A stretch of DNA of 23,522 nucleotides from a virus. The stretch spans positions 1-23,522 of the IMG/VR virus record IMGVR_UViG_3300006810_000396; one strand, 5' to 3'. The notes under the pieces are model-generated. The model was not told the DNA's origin, did no database searches, and saw nothing but the letters and a program-made list of their open reading frames with translations. Positions 7,078 to 12,489 of this stretch are shown in pieces (positions within the stretch are counted from its first letter, which is position 1; every line of letters begins with the position of its first letter). The position numbers and the translations under genes are program-made.

Positions 7078-7254
7078 CTAGAACTGGTCCATTATGTGGT
7101 CTTGATTGAAAAGCCAAGAGATATCCTTTTCTGGAAACCTGCCATTTGCATAGATCTTATCAATCTCTGCGCAGGGCGGATCGCCTCTAGTCCCAGGCTC
7201 ATAATAAAGAATTACAGTTACCTCTAAGCTAGGGTGCTCCCAATGTATCTGCAT
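7078..7254 (-). CDS. 58-residue protein, unknown function
   Basis: A short gene with an excellent ribosome site (GGGAGGTG five bases before the ATG at 7254). Its start lies inside the last codons of the preceding gene (26-base overlap). It reads MQIHWEHPSLEVTVILYYEP and then a Gly-Thr-Arg-Gly-Asp-Pro-Pro-Cys turn, an acidic-Ile-Asp-Lys-Ile helix and an Asp-Gln-Phe end. The N-terminal strand pair and turn look like a small beta-rich domain. No family was recognised. The start signal and tight packing are the evidence that it is real. Confidence 0.6.
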   Translation of the reverse strand: MQIHWEHPSLEVTVILYYEPGTRGDPPCAEIDKIYANGRFPEKDISWLFNQDHIMDQF

Positions 7255-7492
7255 TTACCACCTCCCTATCAATGGATGACTTAATCATCTCAATAATTTC
7301 TATTGACAAATCAAATGCTGTTTCTCTGCCCTTATGAAAATACTCCATATTTCCACACATGGTATGTTTGGAGTAATACGGGGACCGAGAATAGCGCCTC
7401 ATTTCTTTTATGTTATGTGCGCGCAAGTCTCTAAGGTTTTGTATTTTTTCGTTTAACCTTTCTTCTACTCGCTTAGCTCTTATCCAATTCAT
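7229..7492 (-). CDS. Helical basic protein, unknown function
   Basis: The start is taken at the ATG at 7492 (MNWIRAKRVEERLN...), not the longer frame from 7564. AAGGAGG lies seven bases before it, preceded by the CAATCAA element, and the longer frame would overlap most of the neighbouring gene. The 87-residue product is rich in Arg, Glu and Asn in the first half (long amphipathic helix, possibly coiled coil) and has a Tyr/Ser/His-rich centre with two Cys-free turns. The end is acidic and hydrophobic (I-E-I-I-E-M-I-K). The function is unknown. Confidence 0.62.
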   Translation of the reverse strand: MNWIRAKRVEERLNEKIQNLRDLRAHNIKEMRRYSRSPYYSKHTMCGNMEYFHKGRETAFDLSIEIIEMIKSSIDREVVNADTLGAP

Positions 7493-7682
7493 CAATTGCC
7501 TCCTTAATTGATTGAAACTTTGGGCCATAATCTTTTTTAAGAACGCTAAATCCTTGAACTTCACATATAAATTCGTGCATCATTTCAAAAGTTGGGCGCT
7601 CATCATTGGCTTTGCACCAATTAAAATAACCTTTGCACAAAACTTGGGGGTAATAAAGCTCCGTACTTTTAGACTGCCCCAT
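7473..7682 (-). CDS. Small protein, unknown function
   Basis: A 69-residue protein with GGAG eleven bases before the ATG at 7682. Its start overlaps the end of the upstream gene by 14 bases, and its end overlaps the next start by 20. The Tyr-Tyr-Pro, Trp-Cys-Lys-Ala-Asn and aromatic residues suggest a folded helical domain. The last helix (S-I-K-E-A-I-D-E-L-D-K) is amphipathic. No family was recognised. The CAATCAA-plus-Shine-Dalgarno element of the following gene is embedded in its 3' coding sequence. Confidence 0.6.
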   Translation of the reverse strand: MGQSKSTELYYPQVLCKGYFNWCKANDERPTFEMMHEFICEVQGFSVLKKDYGPKFQSIKEAIDELDKS

Positions 7683-8031
7683 CTGTAGACTCCATTCGCG
7701 AAACCTCAGCGCTCAAATAATGAATACAACACTGCACATCTAGCTGAACTTGCGCAACATCATCATTGTTTTTTGTACGTGAAAGCAACTCATCAACTTG
7801 CCGAAGCAAATTAACAGCCGCATTAATTGAATCTCGTCCATCAATAAACCTAACATTGTCAGCTGGTGCAGCTTGATATGGAAACAAACTCCTTGCAGCT
7901 TGCTTTACAACGCCAGGGTAAATCTCATTTGGTCTGTGAGTGTCAAGCACATGGTCATGCACTGCTTCTACTTCAGACCTAACAAGCTCAGGGCAAACTT
8001 TTGCAACGTATTCCAAACTAAAATCTGTCAT
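7669..8031 (-). CDS. Hypothetical early protein, helical
   Basis: The ATG at 8031 (MTDFSLEYVAKV...) is used. GGAG lies six bases upstream, whereas the TTG at 8043 has no ribosome site. The 120-residue product starts with an acidic/Val-rich helical part, has an H-R-P-N-E-I-Y-P-G-V-V turn and a central N-A-A-V-N-L-L-R-Q-V-D-E-L-L helix. A final Gln/Cys/Cys-Ile-His-Tyr helix closes it. No catalytic motif was seen. A CAATCAA element and a long hairpin (8060-8098) precede it, so it may be separately regulated from the ArdC-like gene. Confidence 0.6.
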   Translation of the reverse strand: MTDFSLEYVAKVCPELVRSEVEAVHDHVLDTHRPNEIYPGVVKQAARSLFPYQAAPADNVRFIDGRDSINAAVNLLRQVDELLSRTKNNDDVAQVQLDVQCCIHYLSAEVSRMESTDGAV

Positions 8032-8059
8032 TAGCAACTCCAATTAATTGATTGAGGCG

Positions 8060-8098
8060 GGAATCCGGTCCCCCCACCCACGGATGGGGGCCGGTTCC
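8060..8098 (-). repeat. Long intercistronic hairpin sharing a 13-mer with 3431-3443
   Basis: On the minus strand GGAA-CCGG-CCCCC pairs with GGGGG-a-CCGG-a-TTCC (two single-base bulges, ten-base loop). No U-run follows, so it is more likely an mRNA-stabilising or regulatory hairpin, or an operator, than a terminator. The arm GGGGGCCGGTTCC (8086-8098) is the exact reverse complement of bases 3431-3443 in the terminator loop behind the helicase gene. Confidence 0.6.
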
Positions 8099-8106
8099 AG
8101 CCGAGA

Positions 8107-8943
8107 TCACGCAGCTTCATTGACATACTGTCGCATCATTCGGAACTGACTCATGCAATACTCAGCTGCTTTTTGTGCGGCAGATGATGCAGTCAGTAGG
8201 TAATTAGCATCAGACTCAATAGCCTTTTGCCATGACTGAATGTAACTAGCATGTTGCTCTATGTTGTATTGAACACCAAGCTCTGCACACAAGAAGACAC
8301 TGCCAAGCTCAGCAACAAGCTCTTCTTTTGCATAGTCCTCGCTGCCGAACATGCCTGTTAACTCACGATCAAGTCGTTTGCTGTGACCAGTTGAATGAAT
8401 ACACTCATGGTAAAAAGTGGATTGATGTGAATCGTCAGACTCAAACTGCCCAGGCATCGGCATCTTTATCTTGTCTGTTACAGGTGAATAACAAGGGTTG
8501 TGAGATGAATTAGAATCAACCTTAACTTGTAACGCATCAGCCATCTCATATGGACGCTCAAGCTTTGTCTGCCTTAATTGAATAGGCGGAACCTCAATGC
8601 CTATTTGCTCAAGATTAAAGAGGTTGTATAGCTTGGCAAACTTGTAGGTTTTTTCGTTGTCTTTGTCCTCCCCAGTGCCGTAGAAAATTGCAGGTGTAGC
8701 GGTCTGCCCCTTAACGTTGCCGCCAAGATCCTGCGCTTGCTTGTACGTTACCCAATACGGGTTTTTATAATCATTCTTCCACGCGGATATCATCGTGGTA
8801 ATTTGATTGGTCCCAGAATAAGGCCGCTTGCTAATCCAATTCTGATGAAGGCCAGACTGCGACTGCCAGGTCTTCCGCCAAGTTAACTCATCTTGCATGG
8901 CTTCAGACACCAAGGCGACAATGCGCTTGAATTTGTTAGACAT
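8107..8943 (-). CDS. ardC: ArdC-like antirestriction protein (ssDNA-binding domain plus zincin-type metallopeptidase)
   Basis: A 278-residue protein with the two-part ArdC layout. The N-terminal domain (about 1-120) starts with a K-R-I-V-x-L-V-S-E-A-M helix, W22 and W26, and the conserved P-Y-S-G-x-N segment (41-46). These are typical of the ArdC_N ssDNA-binding fold. The C-terminal half has the zincin motif H179-E-C-I-H183-S-T-G-H187 and a downstream E207-E-L-V-A-E-L-G glutamate-ligand helix. Plasmid ArdC protects incoming single-stranded DNA from restriction; phage homologues are widespread and presumed antirestriction. All expected active-site residues are present. The start has AAGGAGTG before the ATG, with CAATCAA directly abutting, and an operator-like promoter (8997-9025) lies upstream. 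Confidence 0.85.
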   Translation of the reverse strand: MSNKFKRIVALVSEAMQDELTWRKTWQSQSGLHQNWISKRPYSGTNQITTMISAWKNDYKNPYWVTYKQAQDLGGNVKGQTATPAIFYGTGEDKDNEKTYKFAKLYNLFNLEQIGIEVPPIQLRQTKLERPYEMADALQVKVDSNSSHNPCYSPVTDKIKMPMPGQFESDDSHQSTFYHECIHSTGHSKRLDRELTGMFGSEDYAKEELVAELGSVFLCAELGVQYNIEQHASYIQSWQKAIESDANYLLTASSAAQKAAEYCMSQFRMMRQYVNEAA

Positions 8944-8989
8944 AAAACACTCCTTGATTGAAGGAAGGCCAAGGGAAACCCCTCAACCT

Positions 8990-9025
8990 TTTGCGAAGTT
9001 TACCAACCTTTTAAAAGGTATGCAA
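8990..9025 (-). promoter_or_regulatory. Candidate promoter with 14-bp palindromic operator in its spacer
   Basis: On the minus strand TTGCAT (9020-9025), a 17-base spacer and TAAACT (8997-9002) make a plausible sigma-70 promoter about 50 bases before the ArdC-like gene. The perfect 14-bp palindrome ACCTTTTAAAAGGT (9006-9019) fills the spacer, with flanking AAGTTT/AAACTT arms widening the symmetry. AAAAGGTTG is also directly repeated. This is a classic repressor-site geometry, though an RNA hairpin is possible. Confidence 0.45.
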
Positions 9026-9028
9026 ACT

Positions 9029-9211
9029 TTACTTTGTTGAACAGCTGATACACATCCTGCGATCAGTCTTTTCGCAGTAGATGTCGTCGTCGAAATCAAT
9101 CTGCTTTCCGCAGACATCGCAATCGAATGAAGCGCAGATTGGACAACAATCACCCAGCGTGTTGACCTCGCCGCAGTTGACACACCTACCACCAACAGTC
9201 GTAGTAGACAT
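9029..9211 (-). CDS. Small double zinc-ribbon protein
   Basis: The ATG at 9211 is used (GGAGGTG six bases upstream; the GTG at 9217 overlaps the Shine-Dalgarno sequence). The 60-residue product contains four CxxC-type pairs: C-V-N-C near residue 10, C-C-P-I-C near 22, C-D-V-C near 31 and C-I-S-C near the end. A single Cys in the acidic loop adds one more. That is enough for two zinc sites. The Asp-rich loop between them is acidic. No named family was recognised. Roles as an RNA/protein-binding adaptor are typical but not shown. Its start overlaps the end of the MGLDQYA gene by 26 bases. Confidence 0.65.
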   Translation of the reverse strand: MSTTTVGGRCVNCGEVNTLGDCCPICASFDCDVCGKQIDFDDDIYCEKTDRRMCISCSTK

Positions 9212-9596
9212 AGTCACCTCCCGAGATCTCTTCCCTGGCCCATGCGCAAAACTTTAAGTCTTGTTCTTTATAGTCATCAGCAGATTCATCCTGAAATTGA
9301 TGACCATAAAAACATCCTCCTCCAGACGACGGCATTGTCCTAGTCTTTAATGCCATTTCAAGATCATCAATGATTCCTATATCCAAAAGCACAGGATTAC
9401 AATTAAAGTCAGCGTCGTGGATCATGGGAACTAACCTTCCACTAGCTACTCGCCCTTCAAAAAACTCTTGCAGCTTGGCATGCTTTCGCCATTGAAATTC
9501 CTCACCATGAACACCTTTAATTGCTAACCGACCATCCTCATCTTTCTCGACAGTCAACGCTTCTGGTGCACTAAATGCATATTGGTCAAGTCCCAT
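9186..9596 (-). CDS. MGLDQYA-family conserved phage protein, unknown function
   Basis: A 136-residue protein opening Met-Gly-Leu-Asp-Gln-Tyr-Ala. It has W36-R-K-H, a central F-N-C-N-P-V-L-L-D segment, Gly-Gly-Gly-Cys-Phe-Tyr-Gly, and the hallmark end Tyr-Val-Tyr-Tyr-Asp-Cys-Trp-Trp. This family is widespread in phages and a few bacteria. It is sometimes labelled 'phosphoglycerate kinase' in databases, which nothing in the sequence supports (no nucleotide-binding motif, far too short). The conserved WRKH and terminal aromatic cluster suggest a ligand-binding or enzyme-like pocket. AAGGAG lies before the ATG, and the start overlaps the previous gene by eleven bases. Confidence 0.75.
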   Translation of the reverse strand: MGLDQYAFSAPEALTVEKDEDGRLAIKGVHGEEFQWRKHAKLQEFFEGRVASGRLVPMIHDADFNCNPVLLDIGIIDDLEMALKTRTMPSSGGGCFYGHQFQDESADDYKEQDLKFCAWAREEISGGDYVYYDCWW

Positions 9597-9927
9597 GGGC
9601 TTCTCCTTTGCCTACTAACGTGATTGCTTCTTTCATGGTGCATCCCCAGAACGCTTCGGTAACTTGGTCAATTAACTCTCTACCTTTGGCGTCTAAATGC
9701 GTACGTTGGGTTTGCGATTGAATGTATAACCTAGCTAACTGGTTAAGTTTGTGGGGTGTCCAGCGTACATAACCAGCGCCAGTAACTAGATGCTCACACC
9801 AATGCATACGATGTGAATCCAGCGTGTCATCAATTGCCAGGTCCGAATCCCCACAGTGAATAATGTAATTGCTACCTACGTCATAACAATATTCATCATC
9901 TCCCCATAAGCTATTTGTATTAGACAT
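9586..9927 (-). CDS. Hypothetical early protein, acidic N-terminus
   Basis: A 113-residue protein. GAGAGG lies six bases before the ATG at 9927, and the gene abuts the stop of the small membrane gene without a gap. The first 50 residues are acidic and aromatic with several Cys and His (Y-C-Y-D, I-I-H-C, M-H-W-C-E-H), possibly a metal site. The second half is helical and basic (L-N-Q-L-A-R-L-Y-I-Q-S-Q) and ends Gly-Lys-Gly-Glu. No family was recognised. Confidence 0.6.
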   Translation of the reverse strand: MSNTNSLWGDDEYCYDVGSNYIIHCGDSDLAIDDTLDSHRMHWCEHLVTGAGYVRWTPHKLNQLARLYIQSQTQRTHLDAKGRELIDQVTEAFWGCTMKEAITLVGKGEAHGT

Positions 9928-10101
9928 TTATTGCCTCTCTTTTTTTAAGTCAACATCAAATATCAGTGCGGCAATCATTACCATTGCCAACGTAAACAAA
10001 CCAACGCCATACAAAACGTGTTGATTATCCATCGTCATCAGGCCATGAATACAAAACCCAATTCCTGTTACCAAATAAATCTCTGGAAGAATTTTAAACA
10101 T
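9928..10101 (-). CDS. 57-residue two-helix membrane protein
   Basis: AAGGA lies seven bases before the ATG at 10101. The product starts MFKILPEIYLVTGIGFCIHG, a first hydrophobic helix (about 8-23). A short loop Met-Asp-Asn-Gln-His follows, then a second hydrophobic helix (about 29-49) and a charged tail Asp-Leu-Lys-Lys-Glu-Arg-Gln. The next gene starts one base after its stop. Two helices, a short loop and a charged C-terminus resemble small class II holins. It lies in the early-type operon, however, far from the M15 lysin, so a membrane-targeting early protein is as likely. Confidence 0.6.
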   Translation of the reverse strand: MFKILPEIYLVTGIGFCIHGLMTMDNQHVLYGVGLFTLAMVMIAALIFDVDLKKERQ

Positions 10102-10132
10102 CACCAAATCCTTTAATAATTGCGAGGGTTGA

Positions 10133-10159
10133 ATGCCCCCTCACTTGTGCGGGGGGCAT
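10133..10159 (-). repeat. Intergenic hairpin ATGCCCCC/GGGGGCAT
   Basis: A perfect 8-bp inverted repeat (10133-10140 and 10152-10159) with an 11-base loop lies between two minus-strand genes. No U-run follows on either strand, so it is a weak terminator, mRNA-end stabiliser or binding site. Its ATGCCC arm recalls the 9-bp repeats at 3376-3483. Confidence 0.55.
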
Positions 10160-10169
10160 GAAACGCGAG

Positions 10170-10310
10170 CTAATCTGCCAATAACTCGCCAAGTGAAGAC
10201 AGTGGCGGCAGGTCGTCATCAGCTACGTCATCATCTTTTGTCGTCAATTCAGGCTGCACAACGTGCACACCGTCATCCTTGTTTAAACACCAGATAAATA
10301 CAGTCTCCAT
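10170..10310 (-). CDS. 46-residue acidic peptide
   Basis: ATG at 10310 with AAGGAG nine bases upstream, directly behind the UUCG terminator at 10331-10350. It reads METVFIWCLNKDDGVHVVQP, then an Asp-rich run (K-D-D-D-V-A-D-D-D-L) and a final P-P-L-S-S-L-G-E-L-L-A-D helix. It is highly acidic and probably partly disordered. A strongly acidic small early protein could be a DNA mimic or an inhibitor of a host nucleic-acid enzyme. That is inference from charge only. Confidence 0.5.
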   Translation of the reverse strand: METVFIWCLNKDDGVHVVQPELTTKDDDVADDDLPPLSSLGELLAD

Positions 10311-10330
10311 AACTCACTCCTTACGAAAGA

Positions 10331-10350
10331 AAAAAGGGGCCGAAGCCCCT
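10331..10350 (-). terminator. UUCG intrinsic terminator after the first early gene
   Basis: On the minus strand the 6-bp stem AGGGGC-TTCG-GCCCCT (10350-10335) runs into TTTTT. It is a textbook terminator placed six bases after the stop of the 113-residue gene. It would attenuate the rest of the leftward operon and give the first gene its own abundant mRNA. Confidence 0.85.
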
Positions 10351-10356
10351 GGTTAA

Positions 10357-10698
10357 TCAAGCCACCTTCTTCTTGGCGGCTGTTCGCTTGATGTGATCGT
10401 CCTGTGACTCGTCGACCTTCACCATGTCGTCGCCTCGCTCTGGCTCGTCGCCTTCGCTTTTGTTGCGAAGGTAATTCAGCGTCCTCTCGGCTCGCTCGAT
10501 CTGAGCGGCGTGGGCGTCCTCGACTGCCATCGACAGCATCTTGTTGCCTGTCTTTGTCTGCCGTTCCCAGACGACAACCTCTAATCGTCGGCCTTCAAAC
10601 ATGATCTCGCCCTTGAAGGTCGGAGCTTTTTCGTTGCGCATGAGGCCCTTGGTGTTGTGGAAGGCAAGCCCTTGGTTGTTTTCGATGTTAAGTGCCAT
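10357..10698 (-). CDS. First leftward early gene, small beta-rich protein of unknown function
   Basis: A 113-residue protein with GAGGAAAT upstream of the ATG and a CAATCAA element before that. Residues 1-60 alternate short strands: A-P-T-F-K-G-E-I-M-F, G-R-R-L-E-V-V-V-W-E-R, K-T-G-N-K-M-L-S-M-A-V. This fits a small OB- or barrel-type fold seen in phage ssDNA- or RNA-binding proteins. The C-terminal 45 residues are a charged helix and an acidic/basic tail ending A-K-K-K-V-A. Codon use is G+C-richer than in the rest of the operon and matches the adjoining gene-free island. It sits between that island and its own terminator, so it is probably highly expressed. Confidence 0.65.
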   Translation of the reverse strand: MALNIENNQGLAFHNTKGLMRNEKAPTFKGEIMFEGRRLEVVVWERQTKTGNKMLSMAVEDAHAAQIERAERTLNYLRNKSEGDEPERGDDMVKVDESQDDHIKRTAAKKKVA

Positions 10699-10724
10699 GG
10701 TTATTTCCTCAGTTGATTGATTTG

Positions 10725-11370
10725 TGTCGTTGCCGACAGGAGTAGAACTCCACAGGCTGTGCCTGGTTGCAAGGGGGTAGTTGAGCGTGAATCGCGGAGG
10801 GTCACGGTGACTCTGTGGACGCCAGACCGCTTGCGGGCTGAAGCGGGAACTGAGTCAGCGGGAAACCGTTATTCTCGCGGCCCTTGCGAACAGGTGCGGG
10901 CTGTGGATTCGTTACGGATGTCAGGCTACGACGAGTACAAATCTATCGACTGAGGAAATGACCGTTTATGGTACTTGGGCGTCGGAAACAGCCGAGGGTG
11001 CGTGGAACAACGCCAAGGGTCGAATGCCAACGGAAAACGGAGACCGAAAGCGTGATGATGGTTGAAGGCCGGCCCGCTCCTCCGTCGGATGGGAATGGCA
11101 GGCGAAGACAGGTGGCAAGCTGCCGAACTGCACTCTGCTCGCCCCGATTAGTCGCGGGAGCCGACGGCGGTGGTATTAGTCGCTGCGCTCCAGCTGGATA
11201 GGGATGCAGATGTAACCAACCGGCTCTGGGGATGCTTTGTCGGCTCTCTCACTCGGCTCTCTCAGCGGATCGGCTCCAGTCGGCTCGATGCCACATCGAA
11301 CACTACTACCCAGCAGACACAGGTGGGTCGAATTTACTCGGCGGGGGGGCGACGGCAGCGGCGGCCAAAT
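10725..11370 (+). ncRNA. Candidate large structured noncoding RNA
   Basis: About 650 bases with no credible gene. Hand counts of 39/60 and 37/60 G+C (10801-10860, 11041-11100) compare with 21/60 in a nearby gene (7441-7500). Hairpins seen: GGAGT-AGA-ACTCC (10739-10751), CAGGC-TGT-GCCTG (10753-10765), AGGGTCA-CGG-TGACTCT (10798-10814), a CAG..CCG-CTTG-CGG..CTG stem (10823-10840), AGCGG-GAAA-CCGTT with a GNRA loop (10857-10870), and 10880-10901. Others are a long-range stem CTTGGGCGT/ACGCCAAG (10974-10982 with 11010-11017) closing CGG..CCG, 11143-11158, TCGATG-CCA-CATCGA (11285-11299) and ACCCA/TGGGT (11308-11325). Several pairs are G-U on the plus strand and would be A-C on the minus, so plus is the likely sense. 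Length and phage setting recall GOLLD- or ROOL-class RNAs, but no known family was identified. Confidence 0.5.
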
Positions 11371-11557
11371 ATATAGTTCCCACCCAGATACAAAAAACGG
11401 CAAAACTGAAAAGGCTGGAACCCTTTAAGAATAACCTTTTGGCTGTATATTCCATTTTGTTCTAAGTACCACTATTGCGGTTATGTGGAATTAGTATAGG
11501 ATAGGGGGGGTAAGGCGGGCTTAATAAGCCTTATTTAAAATAAACGAGGAGAGTTTT
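11371..11557 (+). promoter_or_regulatory. A+T-rich leader before the late operon
   Basis: No gene seen. The base composition switches abruptly from the G+C-rich island to A+T-rich sequence at about 11367. Weak elements are a plus-strand TTGCGG (11475) and TAGGAT (11497) 16 bases apart, a G-run at about 11503-11510, and a hairpin GGCTT-AAT-AAGCC (11518-11530) followed by TTATTT, which could end the upstream RNA or sit in the late 5' UTR. On the minus strand TATATT (11368-11373) could be a -10 for the early operon, with no good -35. None is convincing alone. Confidence 0.35.
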
Positions 11558-11725
11558 ATGCCAGTACGAAGATCAGGAAGGACAGTTCGGGGAAGCGGGA
11601 CAAGAACAGGATTGCGGGGATCTAGGCGACCGGCGGGTTACAACCCACCTAGACCGCCAGACCGGCAACCGCCAAGGACGCCACAAGAGGCGGTGCCTAA
11701 GCCCAGGAGAAAGAAAAAGAAATGA
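11558..11725 (+). CDS. 55-residue highly basic Arg/Gly/Pro-rich protein
   Basis: GAGGAGAG precedes the ATG by seven bases. The product has about ten Arg/Gly alternations in the first half (MPVRRSGRTVRGSGTRTGLR), a Pro-rich centre and an RRKKKK end. Low complexity and the extreme positive charge indicate a disordered nucleic-acid-binding peptide, like protamine-type or RGG peptides packed with DNA or bound to RNA. Its TGA overlaps the ATG of the next gene (ATGA). It is the first late gene, right behind the structured-RNA candidate. Function is inferred from composition only. Confidence 0.6.
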   Translation: MPVRRSGRTVRGSGTRTGLRGSRRPAGYNPPRPPDRQPPRTPQEAVPKPRRKKKK

Positions 11726-11919
11726 ACGAGAAGCCAGATCCCAGAGATAGCGTTGAATATCGCTCTATTGATTACTATTCAATGTGCGAGAAGTCTAAGA
11801 AGCAGGTTAAGTCTATGCAGGATGCGGGTTATTCTACCATGCATGATGCCAAGGCTACACCAGAAGAGACTGAATCCAAGGGTATGGGTGGATATTCTAT
11901 TATTATGATGGGCAAGTAA
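11722..11919 (+). CDS. Small hypothetical late protein
   Basis: A 65-residue protein whose ATG overlaps the previous stop and whose TAA overlaps the next ATG. AGGAG lies about twelve bases before the start, inside the basic gene. The first half is acidic and tyrosine-rich (V-E-Y-R-S-I-D-Y-Y-S), the middle a lysine/serine helix, the end G-M-G-G-Y-S-I-I-M-M-G-K. No family was recognised. Confidence 0.6.
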   Translation: MNEKPDPRDSVEYRSIDYYSMCEKSKKQVKSMQDAGYSTMHDAKATPEETESKGMGGYSIIMMGK

Positions 11920-12065
11920 TGCCTGTTGAAGACATTGATATCCACGACCAAATAGAAAGGCTGACCAACAGCCTTTTTTTGCTTTCGGATAGCTTATCTG
12001 CTATTGAGGAATCTTTAACCGAGCTTATTGAGCTAGCAAAGGACAGTAAAGAAGACGATGGATAA
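11919..12065 (+). CDS. 48-residue acidic coiled-coil peptide
   Basis: The frame from the ATG at 11919 (TAATG overlap with the previous stop) to TAA at 12065 reads MPVEDIDIHDQIERLTNSLF and then a Leu/Ser/Glu heptad-like helix ending K-D-S-K-E-D-D-G. Regular Leu/Ile spacing from residue 12 to 39 suggests one amphipathic or coiled-coil helix. It overlaps the start of the small terminase by eight bases, so it may be coupled to it. Function unknown. Confidence 0.55.
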   Translation: MPVEDIDIHDQIERLTNSLFLLSDSLSAIEESLTELIELAKDSKEDDG

Positions 12066-12489
12066 TGCAGAGATACCTGTACCCATAGATGATAAGTCAA
12101 AAAAAAGAACCCAATCATCGGGCAGGCCAACACAAAAAGACTTAGCTAGTAACTCCCGCCGTGGCAGGGGAAAGATAGGCAGGCCCAAGGGTGACGCGGG
12201 AATTATTAACGAGTATAAGGCTCGTATGCTGGCGTCCCCCAAGTCTAGGAGGGTGCTGGATACTATATTTGATGCGGCACTTGACCATGACCACAAGAAT
12301 CAAGCCGCAGCTTGGAAGCTGGTAATGGATAGAATCTTACCTGTAGCCGCATTTGAGAAGGACGTGGTACAAAGTGGTGGTAAATCTGCCATTCAAATTA
12401 ACATTACGGGCGTTGGAATGGCTGAGGTATCTGATAGCCCCACCATTAACCAGACCACAATAGACGGGGACTCTGGTGAAGTACTTTAA
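12058..12489 (+). CDS. terS: Small terminase subunit (TerS)
   Basis: A 143-residue protein. An N-terminal basic, disordered part (about 1-45, with G-R-G-K-I-G-R-P-K-G) is followed by a helical core with S60-P-K-S-R-R-V-L-D-T-I-F-D-A-A-L-D and H78-K-N-Q-A-A-A-W-K-L-V-M-D-R-I-L-P. This arrangement is the one I associate with small terminase proteins of marine podovirus-like phages. A beta-strand and polar tail (S-A-I-Q-I-N-I-T-G-V) end the protein. TerS recognises the packaging site and stimulates the TerL motor. The size (about 140) and a position two genes before TerL fit. The ribosome site is weak; translation is probably coupled to the coiled-coil peptide. Confidence 0.7.
   Translation: MDNAEIPVPIDDKSKKRTQSSGRPTQKDLASNSRRGRGKIGRPKGDAGIINEYKARMLASPKSRRVLDTIFDAALDHDHKNQAAAWKLVMDRILPVAAFEKDVVQSGGKSAIQINITGVGMAEVSDSPTINQTTIDGDSGEVL

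Noticed and set aside
8983-9195. 70-codon minus-strand frame overlapping the zinc-ribbon gene
   Set aside because: The alternative frame has a clean set of CxxC pairs and a strong ribosome site; this one has neither.
9186-9596. Phosphoglycerate kinase label for the MGLDQYA protein
   Set aside because: At 136 residues and without nucleotide-binding or hinge motifs it cannot be that enzyme; the label appears to be a propagated database annotation.
11017-11335. GGGTCGAAT repeats resembling a tRNA T-arm
   Set aside because: The sequence is not the GGTTCGAATCC consensus, and no acceptor stem, anticodon arm or CCA could be fitted around either copy.
10725-11370. Group I or group II intron, or RNase P/tmRNA
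   Set aside because: I looked for a group II domain V hairpin and GUGYG start, group I P7/P3 core motifs, and RNase P or tmRNA signature sequences, and saw none. Covariance-model searches would settle it.
10717-11465. Several plus- and minus-strand open frames of 63-78 codons in the G+C-rich island
   Set aside because: They overlap one another, lack ribosome sites, are Arg/Ser/Pro-rich as expected from random G+C-rich sequence, and cut through the hairpins. A structured RNA explains the region better.
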